A stretch of 64,000 nucleotides of DNA. It comes from Mycobacterium sp. 4858. GTDB lineage: Bacteria > Actinomycetota > Actinomycetes > Mycobacteriales > Mycobacteriaceae. Shown here piece after piece: positions 27,801-36,238 of this stretch. The stretch is taken from the NCBI RefSeq assembly GCF_900240975.1, contig NZ_LT968775.1, forward strand, positions 744,001 through 808,000, written 5' to 3'. Made by a program: the position numbers and the translations under genes. The number at the start of each line of letters is the position of its first letter. Position 1 is the stretch's first letter. The notes under the pieces were generated by a model. It made no database searches and was not told the origin of the DNA. It saw nothing but the letters and a program-made list of their open reading frames with translations.

Positions 27801-28382
27801 ATGCAGCCGTCCGAGCCGGTCCGTGCGGCGGTCCCCGCGGATGTGCGGGCGCGGGTGATGCCGGCGGTGCTCGACGAGCTGACCCGTTGGGGTGTCGAGC
27901 GGTTCAGCGTCGAGGCCCTGGCCGAGCGGTATCACCTCGATGTGGCGATGGTGTACCGGTACTGGGGAGATCGGCGTCAGCTGATCGTCGATGCGGTGCT
28001 CAGCGACGTGGAGACGGTGAGTTCGGGAACCGAGACCGGCTCGTTGCGCGGGGACCTAGAGGCGTTGGCCCGCAACGTGACCAACCGGATCAACAGCGAG
28101 GTCGGCCGCACGCTCATGCGCGCACTGGTCATGGACCGGCGCGGGGGACACGACGAAGCCACCCGGCTCAGGTTCTGGCGGGCGCATTTCAACGCGGTGC
28201 GTGCGGTCGTGGACCGGGCCAGGGAGCGGGGCGAACTGCGCGAGGGCGTCAACACCCTGGCCGCCGTCCAGATCGTGCTGGCGCCGCTCAACATTCGTGT
28301 CCTGTTCTCCGACGCTCCCGTCGACGACGAGTACTGTGCGGCCATCGTCGACATGGCGTGGCACGCGCTGGCGCGCAAATAG
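27801..28382 (+). CDS. TetR family transcriptional regulator
   Basis: 193 residues with a TetR helix-turn-helix at about 38-58 (VEALAERYHLDVAMVYRYW) and a helical ligand-binding part. A GAGGAGA Shine-Dalgarno precedes the ATG. It lies 23 bp after the RNase H gene, so it may be read through from that operon. It is convergent with the Esp cassette, and control of that cassette is possible but unsupported by any operator seen. Confidence 0.82.
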   Translation: MQPSEPVRAAVPADVRARVMPAVLDELTRWGVERFSVEALAERYHLDVAMVYRYWGDRRQLIVDAVLSDVETVSSGTETGSLRGDLEALARNVTNRINSEVGRTLMRALVMDRRGGHDEATRLRFWRAHFNAVRAVVDRARERGELREGVNTLAAVQIVLAPLNIRVLFSDAPVDDEYCAAIVDMAWHALARK

Positions 28383-28428
28383 CCGCCCCGAAGTGAAGCG
28401 ACCGGCCGCCCGGCCGGAATCGTTGCCG

Positions 28429-28812
28429 CTACCGCGATTCCGTTTCCGTCGACCGCATCGTTTCCGTCATCGGCCGCATCGCTTCTTCGAGCGAATCGGC
28501 GAAGCCGGAAAGCGACTCCATGAGCCGCTCCTGCTGGGCTTCGGTGGCGGCCGCGGCGAGGGCCTGCGCCTCGCGCACCGCCGCGTTCATGCGCTGAGCA
28601 ACGGTGTGGGCGCCTAGCCGCAGCAAGCCGTCTTCGATATGCAGGCCGGTCAGCCACTGGCGGCCATCGACGGTGGCGCGCACGGTGCTGGATTCGTCGG
28701 TGCCCCTGAAGGTTTGCGCCCTCAGCGTGTGCGCCTCTTCGTCCACCACCGACTGAATCTGCTGGGTTTGGCGCATGACTTCGGCCACTCGGGGGTGCAT
28801 CTCGGTGCTCAC
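28429..28812 (-). CDS. espL: EspL-like YbaB/EbfC-family protein
   Basis: 127 residues resembling EspL (Rv3880c), a YbaB/EbfC-fold protein of the ESX-1 locus that stabilises EspE/EspF and affects regulation. The central block VDGRQWLTGLHIEDGLL is nearly the EspL signature, followed by a helical tail. The GTG at 28812 is chosen: AGGAAG precedes it and the N-terminus MSTEMHPRVAEVM then aligns with EspL. An upstream ATG at 28857 would overlap the previous gene by 11 bp. It is last in the five-gene Esp cassette. Confidence 0.82.
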   Translation of the reverse strand: MSTEMHPRVAEVMRQTQQIQSVVDEEAHTLRAQTFRGTDESSTVRATVDGRQWLTGLHIEDGLLRLGAHTVAQRMNAAVREAQALAAAATEAQQERLMESLSGFADSLEEAMRPMTETMRSTETESR

Positions 28813-28846
28813 TGGGCTTCCTAACTGCCGGGGTTCCTCGGGGCGG

Positions 28847-29497
28847 TCAGCCGTCATCGCTGTGGTACCGGCTGGCGAACACTTCCGCCTGTGTCGCCGC
28901 CGCCTGTGCCGGTGACGGCAATTCCGTCACGCCGCTCCGCAACGCCTCGGCCACAAATCCTTCGTCGTCGATCCCGAGCTCGTGGAAACATTCGAGCACC
29001 AAGCTCTGTTGAATGGCCAGCGCCCGTTGTCGAGCCACGTCCGCGATGGTCAGGATCTCCTCAGCCAGCCCAGACTCGGACATCTCGGCTACGGCCGGTG
29101 ACAGCTCGATGCGTAGCACCCTGCCGTCTATGGTCGCCGTCACCGAAACCGTTTCGGGAGGATTGACCACCGTGGCCGCAGGCACGGCTCCGGTGTCGTC
29201 CCCTGCGGGCGCCGGCTCGGCGACGCCGGTGTCGGTGGGCAGCACGTCGGTCAGATTCTGTGCGGATCCGGGGTCGGCGGGCGACGGCGGCTCGGCGGTG
29301 ACCAGTGCGTCAATGGCCGATCGGCCCGTGACGTCACGACCGGCCTGGTCACCGAAATCGAGGAACGCACCGCTGGTTTGGCCGTACCCGTCGCCGAAAG
29401 CCGAGCCGGCACCGCCGTCCAGGCCGGCCTGGTCACCGAAGTCCAGAAAGGCGAAACCCTGGTCGTCGTCGCCGGGCCGGTTCTGTATGGTGCCCAA
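28847..29497 (-). CDS. EspD/EspH-like ESX-associated protein
   Basis: 216 residues matching the EspD/EspH pair: the core TVSVTATIDGRVLRIELSP with SGLAEEILTIADVARQRA, and the C-terminal block LPSPAQAAATQAEVFASRY. EspD and EspH are cytosolic or partly secreted factors that stabilise ESX-1 substrates. The acidic N-terminal part carries two copies of AFLDFGDQAG (residues 16-25 and 44-53). The start is TTG at 29497 with AGAGGA six bases upstream. It lies between the EspC/F-like and EspL-like genes. Confidence 0.82.
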   Translation of the reverse strand: MGTIQNRPGDDDQGFAFLDFGDQAGLDGGAGSAFGDGYGQTSGAFLDFGDQAGRDVTGRSAIDALVTAEPPSPADPGSAQNLTDVLPTDTGVAEPAPAGDDTGAVPAATVVNPPETVSVTATIDGRVLRIELSPAVAEMSESGLAEEILTIADVARQRALAIQQSLVLECFHELGIDDEGFVAEALRSGVTELPSPAQAAATQAEVFASRYHSDDG

Positions 29498-29554
29498 TGT
29501 CGTTCCTCTTTCTGGCGATTCGACGGTTAGCAGGAGTTCGCGTCGGCCGGCATC

Positions 29555-29869
29555 TCATTCGTAGAGCATCTGGCGGTCAAGGTTTGCACCCGCCTGCTTG
29601 TCGGTGCCGGTGTACGCATCCGCCCCGGCACTCAGCTTTTCGGATGCGTCGTTGCACACCGCAATCATGTTGTTGCATGCCGATTCGCGTTCCTGCTCCG
29701 CCGCCTGCATGGCAAGGACGGAGTTAAAGGAGATGAAACCGTGGTCGTACCATAGCTTTCCGGCTCTTCCGGCGACCGCGGTGATGGCTTCGTCAAGCCG
29801 GCCCGCCGCCTCCTCCTGCTCGGCCGCCAACTGTTGCAGGTACTCGGGGGTGACTTGCAACTTCGCCAT
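29555..29869 (-). CDS. EspC/EspF-like type VII secretion substrate
   Basis: 104 residues, the usual EspC/EspF length, helical hairpin fold. The YxxxD secretion signal is present as YTGTD at residues 86-90, and the HG...FN pattern near 43-49 matches EspC/EspF. Such proteins leave the cell through ESX-1 with an EspA/EspE partner, whose homologue is the gene just upstream (49-bp gap). AGAGGA precedes the ATG. C-terminal sequence differs from both EspC and EspF, so paralogue assignment is open. Confidence 0.8.
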   Translation of the reverse strand: MAKLQVTPEYLQQLAAEQEEAAGRLDEAITAVAGRAGKLWYDHGFISFNSVLAMQAAEQERESACNNMIAVCNDASEKLSAGADAYTGTDKQAGANLDRQMLYE

Positions 29870-29918
29870 CGATTCCTCTCCTCACCGCTCGCTGTGCCTT
29901 GCGGGGCGCCGGCTGCGC

Positions 29919-31112
29919 CTACCGGACGCGGTCCTGCGCGCGTTCGGTGGCGCCGCTCACCGTGTCGATGGGCGCCCGCTCTGCCTCCGCGGTACCGCTT
30001 GCCGCGCCGTCGAAGTCGGCCGCGACGACGTTCTCGCCGGCCGCAGCAGTCGCCCCGTCCGGCTCCGCCGCGGGGGCCGGGCGCGACCTCGGCGAGGATT
30101 TCGCGTCCGGCGCCCCCCCGGCCGCCCGACTCGCGGCGGACACGGAGTAGGCCGGTGAGACGCCCGCCGACGCCGTGGCGCGTTCCGAAGGCAACGTCGC
30201 CGGATACCGTCCGAAGTTCGAGTTTTCCGCGGTGCTCGCGGCACCTGCGGATGGGGCGGCATGTCGCCCGCCGGGCGCCAGGGCCGGCGGCGCGTCGCCG
30301 GCGCTGACTTCGTCAAACGAGTTCACGGTCGATCGGGGCGCGGGCGCCGCCGTGGGCGGCACGAAGCCGGAACCCGTGACGACCGCACTGTCGGCGACCT
30401 CCCGGTATTGAGCGCTGATGCCGTCGATCTTCCGCTTGTTCTGCAGTGATTCGTCCATCGACGCCGCGGTGATGAAGACCGCGACCGGCATACCCGCCGC
30501 GAAGGTTGCGAGCTGAAAAAGCAGGGATGCCTGCGGGCCCGAGACCCATCTCAGGGTGCTTGCTATCGGGATCGCCGCGGTGAAGAGCGCCCTGCACGCG
30601 GTGAGGGTGACTTTCGCGTTTTTGAGCCAATCGGCTTCGTCGGCCAGGATCGCCGCGATCTGCAGATCAAGGTCGGCCATCGCTGTCGCCCAATCCATTT
30701 GAGCGGCGTTGAGCGCGTTATAGGACTCGGCCGCAGCGCCCGTCCAGGAATCGCTCTCCGCGGTCGCGTCCTTGAGGTTCTCCCAGGCCAACTGGAACTT
30801 GTCGGAACCCATCTGATAGTACTGGCCTTTGTCCGTACCGCTGCCGTGCAACAGCGTCAGCGCGGTCACGATCTGTATCCCGCGCTCGAGGATCACGCAC
30901 TCCACCCCGAAGGCTTGTTTCAGCGATTCCCCGCCCTCATGGCGCGGGCCGAATTTGTCCCCGGGAATCTTGTATTTTCCCCCTGCATACCCCAACTGCC
31001 CGAGTGCCAAGACAGCGTTGAAGGTGGCATCCCACGGATTGCCCGAGACGCCGGCTTTGATCGACGCGGCCACACTGAAGCCGGGCTTCCAATAGTCTGA
31101 GACCTTCGGCAT
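29919..31112 (-). CDS. EspA/EspE-like ESX-1-type substrate
   Basis: 397 residues, as long as EspA (392) and EspE (402). The WxG turn is SDSWTGAAAESY (W123, G125), followed by the family helix LADLDLQIAAILADEADWL and a hydrophobic region at about 160-225. A Pro/Ala/Ser-rich tail ends with AERAPID, close to the AERAPVE near the EspA end. No signal peptide is seen. EspA and EspE are co-secreted with EspC/EspF. A 248-bp gap separates it from the EspB-like gene, so it may have its own promoter. Confidence 0.82.
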   Translation of the reverse strand: MPKVSDYWKPGFSVAASIKAGVSGNPWDATFNAVLALGQLGYAGGKYKIPGDKFGPRHEGGESLKQAFGVECVILERGIQIVTALTLLHGSGTDKGQYYQMGSDKFQLAWENLKDATAESDSWTGAAAESYNALNAAQMDWATAMADLDLQIAAILADEADWLKNAKVTLTACRALFTAAIPIASTLRWVSGPQASLLFQLATFAAGMPVAVFITAASMDESLQNKRKIDGISAQYREVADSAVVTGSGFVPPTAAPAPRSTVNSFDEVSAGDAPPALAPGGRHAAPSAGAASTAENSNFGRYPATLPSERATASAGVSPAYSVSAASRAAGGAPDAKSSPRSRPAPAAEPDGATAAAGENVVAADFDGAASGTAEAERAPIDTVSGATERAQDRVR

Positions 31113-31360
31113 CGCTACCCACCTTCCGCGCCGTCGAGCCGGGACCGCCTGCCGGTTATTCGACTTGAGTTTAACAATGCTCGCCTACCGTCGTGTGCGC
31201 GAATGCCGGACTGCGCCAATCGCTTTGACCCCTCGACACTTCCAGGCAACTGCGGAGTCGACTGTTGTTCATTCAAATCACCGCTCGATGACGCCGCCGG
31301 TGGCTGTTCGGAATGCCTTGGCGGCCGCCCCTTTCCGCGTTGCCCGGTGCCGGTGTTTGG

Positions 31361-32827
31361 TCATCGGTGGGTTTCCTCTGGCGCGTCGTTGCGCGGCCGG
31401 ATGCCGATGACGGACGACGTCCATGGGCGCTCTTCGGTGTAGAGCTCCTCGTCGTCTTGCATGCGCTTGGCCTTCTTGTCCTGGCCTTGGCCCTGACCGG
31501 CTCCCGCTCCCATGGGCGCCATGCCCATGCCGCCGCGGCCGCCCATCGCGCCGCCCGAACCCGGGGCCGCACCGCCTTGACCTGGACCGCGGCCCGGACC
31601 GCTTTGCGCCGATCCGGCCTCCACGGGGGGTTGCAGCGGCGCCGACGGCATATCGGCGCCCCCCGCCAACGATGCGGGCTTCCCCCCGCCGCCCATCGAC
31701 GCGCCGGCCGCCGGCGGCGGGGCGCCCGCCGACACGGCGGGCGCGGCGGCGGAGGGGGCGGCGGTCGTGTCGGTCAGCCCCGAAACCATGTCGTTGATGC
31801 CACTGACCCGGTCGGCGACGTTCGCCGAAGCCAGTTGCCCGCCGGTTCCCGCGTCGCTCCAGGCGCCGCCACCGCCGTAAGTACCGCCGCCTCCGCCGAC
31901 ATTGCCACGCAGATCGGAGAACCTGATGACGGGGGGCGCAATAACCGTGGCGGCGGGAGGGGTCGACGGATAGATCGGAGCAAGCGGCACATTGGCCAGC
32001 TGCCGATACTGCGCCAGCACCTCTTCCGACTTTTTCTGCAATTCCTGGTACCAGTCGACTTGTTGCGCCCGGCGGGCCAGATCATTTCGTTTCGTATACT
32101 CGATGATCCAGAATTCGGTGATGTAAATCTCGTAGCTCGATGGGTGCTCGGAGACGGCCCATTTGTGCGCGGAGACCACCTGCCTGGCCTGCGCGGCGAG
32201 CTGATTGCAGTTATCCGCCAGCCCGATAACGTAGCGCTTCTGCTTCTCGAAATTGTCCTCGGCGGCTTTTGCCGACGGACCTTGCCAGTAAGCGAACGGG
32301 CGAAACCGCGGAAGGACATCTTGCTGCAAGGTCAATGCGTAGGCATTCCAGTTGTCCGCGAACTTGACGAAGGCGGGGCCCTGGTCGGGGGCTTCGATGT
32401 GCTGGGCCGCTTGTTTGACCGGGTAATAGCTGAGGTCGGAGCTTGGTGGTGGGGTGGTCGGCGGTGAGTAGGGCTGGACCGCAGCAGATTTGGCCGCCGC
32501 CTGTTCGCTGCCGCCGACAGGGCCTCGGGCCACGGACGAGCCCGGGGAATCACCCGTCATCGACTCGGCGGCCGCCGAGTCGAGTTCCTCGTAGGCCTTG
32601 GCCGCGTTCCGCAGAGATTGGGCCAGAATCTGATACTGCCGTTCGCAGTATGCGACGCAGTCTCGTATCGCCCCGGCGGAGAGCGCGAGTTGCGTGGCTG
32701 AGTCGACGATGAACCCGATGTCGCAGGGCGGCGCAGGGTCGTCGGCCGGTGGGGACGGCAATGGCGCCTCGAGTTCGGCGGCTCTGGCCACCAGTTCGTC
32801 GTGCCGGACCTTCAGCGGCTCGGTCAT
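31361..32827 (-). CDS. espB: EspB-like ESX-1-type secreted protein
   Basis: 488 residues (EspB of M. tuberculosis has 460). The N-terminal PE/PPE-like helical domain includes the bipartite signal: YEELD (YxxxD) near residue 79 and WQG near 182. A Gly/Pro-rich low-complexity middle follows, and the end LYTEERPWTSSVIG matches the EspB C-terminus. EspB is secreted by ESX-1, processed by MycP1, binds phospholipids and forms heptamers. AAAGGAGA lies upstream of the ATG. It is the first gene of the cassette in its direction of transcription. Confidence 0.87.
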   Translation of the reverse strand: MTEPLKVRHDELVARAAELEAPLPSPPADDPAPPCDIGFIVDSATQLALSAGAIRDCVAYCERQYQILAQSLRNAAKAYEELDSAAAESMTGDSPGSSVARGPVGGSEQAAAKSAAVQPYSPPTTPPPSSDLSYYPVKQAAQHIEAPDQGPAFVKFADNWNAYALTLQQDVLPRFRPFAYWQGPSAKAAEDNFEKQKRYVIGLADNCNQLAAQARQVVSAHKWAVSEHPSSYEIYITEFWIIEYTKRNDLARRAQQVDWYQELQKKSEEVLAQYRQLANVPLAPIYPSTPPAATVIAPPVIRFSDLRGNVGGGGGTYGGGGAWSDAGTGGQLASANVADRVSGINDMVSGLTDTTAAPSAAAPAVSAGAPPPAAGASMGGGGKPASLAGGADMPSAPLQPPVEAGSAQSGPGRGPGQGGAAPGSGGAMGGRGGMGMAPMGAGAGQGQGQDKKAKRMQDDEELYTEERPWTSSVIGIRPRNDAPEETHR

Positions 32828-33072
32828 GGGGGTGGGTGTCTCCTTTGGGCGCTCGGGCCGTCATCGCGATCGACGGTGTCACGGCCCCCGGTCCGGCGGG
32901 CGCTCGATTGCGCCAGCGCCGAAGCAAGGAGCGAGATGGGTGCCACCCCCGGGCACCCCTTCCGCTACCGGGACACAAGGCGGGGCGCGGCGGTAGGCCG
33001 AGCCCAACCGAGGGTCATCCTAAGGCCACGAGATCGTCGTCGCATCACGGACTTTCAGCGGGCTCGCGATGA

Positions 33073-34128
33073 TTACGGGCGGGTGAACGTGAACCGAACG
33101 CCGGTCGTGCGGCTGTCGCGTCGATCTTCGGCAAGATCCTCCATTGCGCTCAGCACGTCTTCCACGGTGATATCGGCTATGTTCCTGCGATCGATGTGAA
33201 TGTGCGGGCCGAACCGGAACCCCCACGTGGCCGACCGCGTCGGCCCGAACAGCCCGACACCGGGGACCCGGGCCAAGTCGGCGGCATGCAGCATGCTCGA
33301 ATCGATCCCCAGAAAAAGGTCTGCCTCGGCGACCAGACCCATGGCGAGATCGAGCGGTAACCCGAGATGGGGAACCACCCGCTCGCCCTGATGCCCGACG
33401 TTGAGTTCCTCGTGGCCCATCCCGACTATCCACGCCACGAAGTCGCGACGGCGCGACAAGAACCGGTCCAGCACATCGATGAATCGGGTTACGGGCCAAC
33501 GCTTTTCCGGCCAGTCTGTGTCGGCGTGGACGACGAGCACCTTCAAACCGGAAGGCAGCGCCGCCCGCATCGCCCTAGCCTTCTCCTGCACCTTCGGTGG
33601 AATCGGCAACGGCTGCGCATACGTTTCGATCCGCGCCGACGGATCGAATAGGTGGGCCAGCTTGAACATCTGGTCGGCCGAGTGGCATACCCCTTTCGGG
33701 ATCGCGATGTCATAGGAGTCGTAGTCGTTCTGGAAGCCGACGCTCGTGGTGGGAGCAAGCCGCTGCCGAAGGGCGCGAAAAGTCTCCGAGGGGATGGTGA
33801 ACGACAGGGTGTTGATCAGCAGATCGACAGCGCCGACCCGCGCTGCCAGCGCGTCGTAATCGCCGCTTCGGTTCGAGGGTAGGTCGCCGGAGTGGAACGC
33901 CGTGGTGTCGATCAGGCGCGGACTGACCTCCCGGAAGCACAGATCGAACGCCACTTTCGGGCAGATGAGCGTCAATGGCGCGGTGAAGATCTCGCCCAAA
34001 GCCCTCAGGGCCGGCAACGTCAGGACGGCGTCGCCGATCTTGGCCTCGAAGTACACGGCGACCCTGCTCGTCGGCGGCGCGGGACCGCCCAACGCGCCGC
34101 GTTCAGGGCTTTGCGAGTCCAACACCAT
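33073..34128 (-). CDS. Glycosyltransferase family 9 protein
   Basis: 351 residues with the GT9 (ADP-heptose:LPS heptosyltransferase-like) pattern: YFEAKIGDAVLTLPALRAL at the N-terminus, VVHADTDWPEKRWP in the middle and LFLGIDSSMLHAADLARVP followed by VGLFGPT at the nucleotide-sugar site. The acceptor is unknown; mycobacteria have no LPS, so a cell-envelope glycan or a natural product is more likely. The ATG at 34128 is chosen because the open frame to 34260 overlaps the ferredoxin gene. It follows ferredoxin by 37 bp and probably shares the P450 operon. Confidence 0.8.
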   Translation of the reverse strand: MVLDSQSPERGALGGPAPPTSRVAVYFEAKIGDAVLTLPALRALGEIFTAPLTLICPKVAFDLCFREVSPRLIDTTAFHSGDLPSNRSGDYDALAARVGAVDLLINTLSFTIPSETFRALRQRLAPTTSVGFQNDYDSYDIAIPKGVCHSADQMFKLAHLFDPSARIETYAQPLPIPPKVQEKARAMRAALPSGLKVLVVHADTDWPEKRWPVTRFIDVLDRFLSRRRDFVAWIVGMGHEELNVGHQGERVVPHLGLPLDLAMGLVAEADLFLGIDSSMLHAADLARVPGVGLFGPTRSATWGFRFGPHIHIDRRNIADITVEDVLSAMEDLAEDRRDSRTTGVRFTFTRP

Positions 34129-34165
34129 CCTGTGGGCGGAGCCCAAACCCTGAGCCCGGACGCCT

Positions 34166-34360
34166 TCAGCGCGCCACGGAGATGGCGGCTTCGGGGCAGT
34201 TCTGCTCGGCGATGACGGCTTGTGCCTCGAGTTCACCAGAGACCTCGGCGACGAGCACAACGCAGTGGCCGGCGTCGTCGGCGTCGAAGACGTCGGGCGC
34301 CAGGGTGTAACAGCGCCCGTGCCCGGTGCAGCGGTCGGCGTCGACGGCTACTTTAGCCAC
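34166..34360 (-). CDS. [3Fe-4S]-type ferredoxin
   Basis: 64 residues. Cluster cysteines C11, C17 and C55 occur in CTGHGRC and NCPEAAI; the second position of the usual CxxCxxC is a histidine (H14), the mark of 3Fe-4S ferredoxins that serve P450s. It is the natural electron donor for the P450 just upstream. The GTG start lies inside a MIRU element that joins the two genes. Confidence 0.93.
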   Translation of the reverse strand: MAKVAVDADRCTGHGRCYTLAPDVFDADDAGHCVVLVAEVSGELEAQAVIAEQNCPEAAISVAR

Positions 34361-34413
34361 GCCGCCTCCTCCTCATCGCTGCGCTCTGCATCGTCGACGG
34401 CTGGGCGGGTCAT
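34348..34413 (-). repeat. MIRU element linking the P450 and ferredoxin genes
   Basis: The segment CTCCTCCTCATCGCTGCGCT and the following bases (about 34361-34413, 53 bp) match the mycobacterial interspersed repetitive unit core as I remember it. In the transcribed direction it encodes a 21-residue ORF (MTRPAVDDAERSDEEEAAWLK, 34413-34348). Its ATG overlaps the P450 TGA, and its end covers the ferredoxin GTG in another frame. That stop-to-start bridging is the classic MIRU arrangement. Confidence 0.8.
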
Positions 34414-35579
34414 GGCGCCGGAAACACCAGGGGCAGCGACTCCACCGAGCGCAGGGCCGCGGTGTAGCTCAGCTGGGTGCCCGGCTTGATCTCGTAATCC
34501 GGTATGCGCCGGTGGAACTCGCGTAACGCCACCCTCAGCTCCATGCGGGCCAGGTGGGAGCCCAGGCAGCGATGCGGACCGCCCCCGAACGCGCGGTGCC
34601 GGTTGGGGTTGCGGGTGAAGTCGACCAGCTCCGGATCGGCGAACTCGGCCGGGTCGGTGTTGGCCGCGCCCAGCAACGGGCTGACCCGTTCGCCCTTGTG
34701 GATGGGGCAGCCGCCCACCTCGACGTCTTGGATGGCGACCCGTGCGACACCGGGCACCGGTGTCTCCCAGCGCAACAACTCCTCCACGGCGCTGGGCAGG
34801 ATGTCGGGCTGCTCGACCAGCTGACGACGGTGGTCGGGGTGGCGCGCCAGGTACACGAAGAAGCAGTCGAGTGAGTCGGTCACCGTGTCCAGGCCGGCGA
34901 TCAGGAAGAGGAAGCAGATGTCGAGGAGCTCTTCGCGCGACAGCGGCCGCCCGGCGACGTCGGCGGCGATCATCGCCGACAGCACGTCGTCGCGGGGGCT
35001 GGCGATGTGGTCGTCGATAGCGCGGTCGAAGTAGTCGTAGATCTGTTGCGCCACCGCGGCGGCGCTCTCGTGCCGCCGGTCGAAGCCGGAGTCGCCCTCC
35101 GGTCGGATCACACCGTCCTTCCATTCCAGAAACTTCTCGAGGTCTTCCAGCGGCAACCCGAGCAGCTGCAGGAAGACGGTGCACGGCAGGGGCACCGCGA
35201 ACTCGGTGTGAAAGTCGCACTCGCCCCGATCGGCGAAGCCGTCGATCATCTCGTTCACCAGCTCGGTGACGCGTGGCTCGCGGCGGGCCATCTCGCGCGG
35301 AGTGAACAACGGATCGAGGATGCGGCGGTACTTCGCATGCTCGGGCGGGTCGATCTGCAGGGGGATCAGCGGCCGCACGTTGCCCAGGTCGACCGCGTCC
35401 ATGTTCGACGAGAACAACTCCGTGTGTTTGAGCGCCATCTCGATGTCGGCCAGTCGGCTGAGCACCACGGCCTGCGGTGACCGGAACACCGGGCTCGATT
35501 CGCGCAACGCCTTGTACATCGGCTGTGGGTCCGCCAGACCGGTCACCGTCTGGTCGACGAACCCCTCGGTATCTGTCAT
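34410..35579 (-). CDS. Cytochrome P450
   Basis: 389 residues. The haem-binding loop FGGGPHRCLGSH places the thiolate at C338, the I-helix oxygen motif is AGLDT, and the ExxR helix is VEELLRW. It is of the soluble bacterial class fed by a ferredoxin, here encoded immediately downstream across a MIRU. The ATG at 35579 gives the N-terminus MTDTEGFVDQTVTG; the longer frame to 35948 runs into the regulator gene. The substrate is unknown; steroid, lipid or xenobiotic oxidation are all possible. Confidence 0.92.
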   Translation of the reverse strand: MTDTEGFVDQTVTGLADPQPMYKALRESSPVFRSPQAVVLSRLADIEMALKHTELFSSNMDAVDLGNVRPLIPLQIDPPEHAKYRRILDPLFTPREMARREPRVTELVNEMIDGFADRGECDFHTEFAVPLPCTVFLQLLGLPLEDLEKFLEWKDGVIRPEGDSGFDRRHESAAAVAQQIYDYFDRAIDDHIASPRDDVLSAMIAADVAGRPLSREELLDICFLFLIAGLDTVTDSLDCFFVYLARHPDHRRQLVEQPDILPSAVEELLRWETPVPGVARVAIQDVEVGGCPIHKGERVSPLLGAANTDPAEFADPELVDFTRNPNRHRAFGGGPHRCLGSHLARMELRVALREFHRRIPDYEIKPGTQLSYTAALRSVESLPLVFPAP

Positions 35580-35653
35580 CTGGTCAGACTGGCACCAACG
35601 TCCCCGCCGGGCAATGGTCAATGCTGAGCGGCCGCACAATCGCCGCGCGGCGC

Positions 35654-36229
35654 TCAGCTGTGCAGGTGCAGCCGTTCGCCGTGCGGCCCGAAGATCACGA
35701 TGGCCTCCACCGGGCCGTCGACCGCCCCGAACCAGTGCGGTGTCCAGGTGGAGAACTCGACCGCTTCGCCCGGCGCGATGGTGAAGTCGCGGTCGCCGAG
35801 CAGCAGCCGCAGCCTGCCGGACAGGACGTACATCCAGTCCTGGCCTTCGTGCACCGGCAACTCCGCCGGCGGGGTGCGGCGCCGGGCGCTGACCCGAACC
35901 TTGAACGCGTGCAGACCGCCGGCGGGACCCTGACGGGTCAGCGGCCAATAGGTGACCCCGTGGTGGGTGTGGGCGGCGCCGCGCACCCGCGGATCGTGGG
36001 CTTCGGAGGGCTGCAACAACTCGTCGGTGCTGACCGACAGCGCCCGCGCCAGGCGCGGGAGGTGATCGAGGGCGAGCCGCCGCTTTCCCGACTCGAGGCG
36101 GCTGAGCGTCGAGACGTCGATGCCGGCGCGCGCGCCGACCTCTTGCAGCGTCATGCCGCGCTGCGTGCGCAGCTCACGCAGGCGCCGGCGCACCTGAAGG
36201 TCGATATCGGGAGCGGTCTTTGCCTGCAT
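35654..36229 (-). CDS. XRE-cupin transcriptional regulator
   Basis: 191 residues: an N-terminal XRE helix-turn-helix at about 15-70 (MTLQEVGARAGIDVSTLSRLESG) and a C-terminal cupin_2 domain (LPVHEGQDWMYVLSGRLRLLLG). The cupin probably senses a small ligand. It is divergent from the methyltransferase at 36276, with two near-palindromic repeats in the 46-bp gap, so it likely controls that gene and itself. The ATG at 36229 is preferred; an upstream ATG at 36292 would overlap the methyltransferase. Confidence 0.87.
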   Translation of the reverse strand: MQAKTAPDIDLQVRRRLRELRTQRGMTLQEVGARAGIDVSTLSRLESGKRRLALDHLPRLARALSVSTDELLQPSEAHDPRVRGAAHTHHGVTYWPLTRQGPAGGLHAFKVRVSARRRTPPAELPVHEGQDWMYVLSGRLRLLLGDRDFTIAPGEAVEFSTWTPHWFGAVDGPVEAIVIFGPHGERLHLHS

Positions 36230-36238
36230 GGCAAATAA

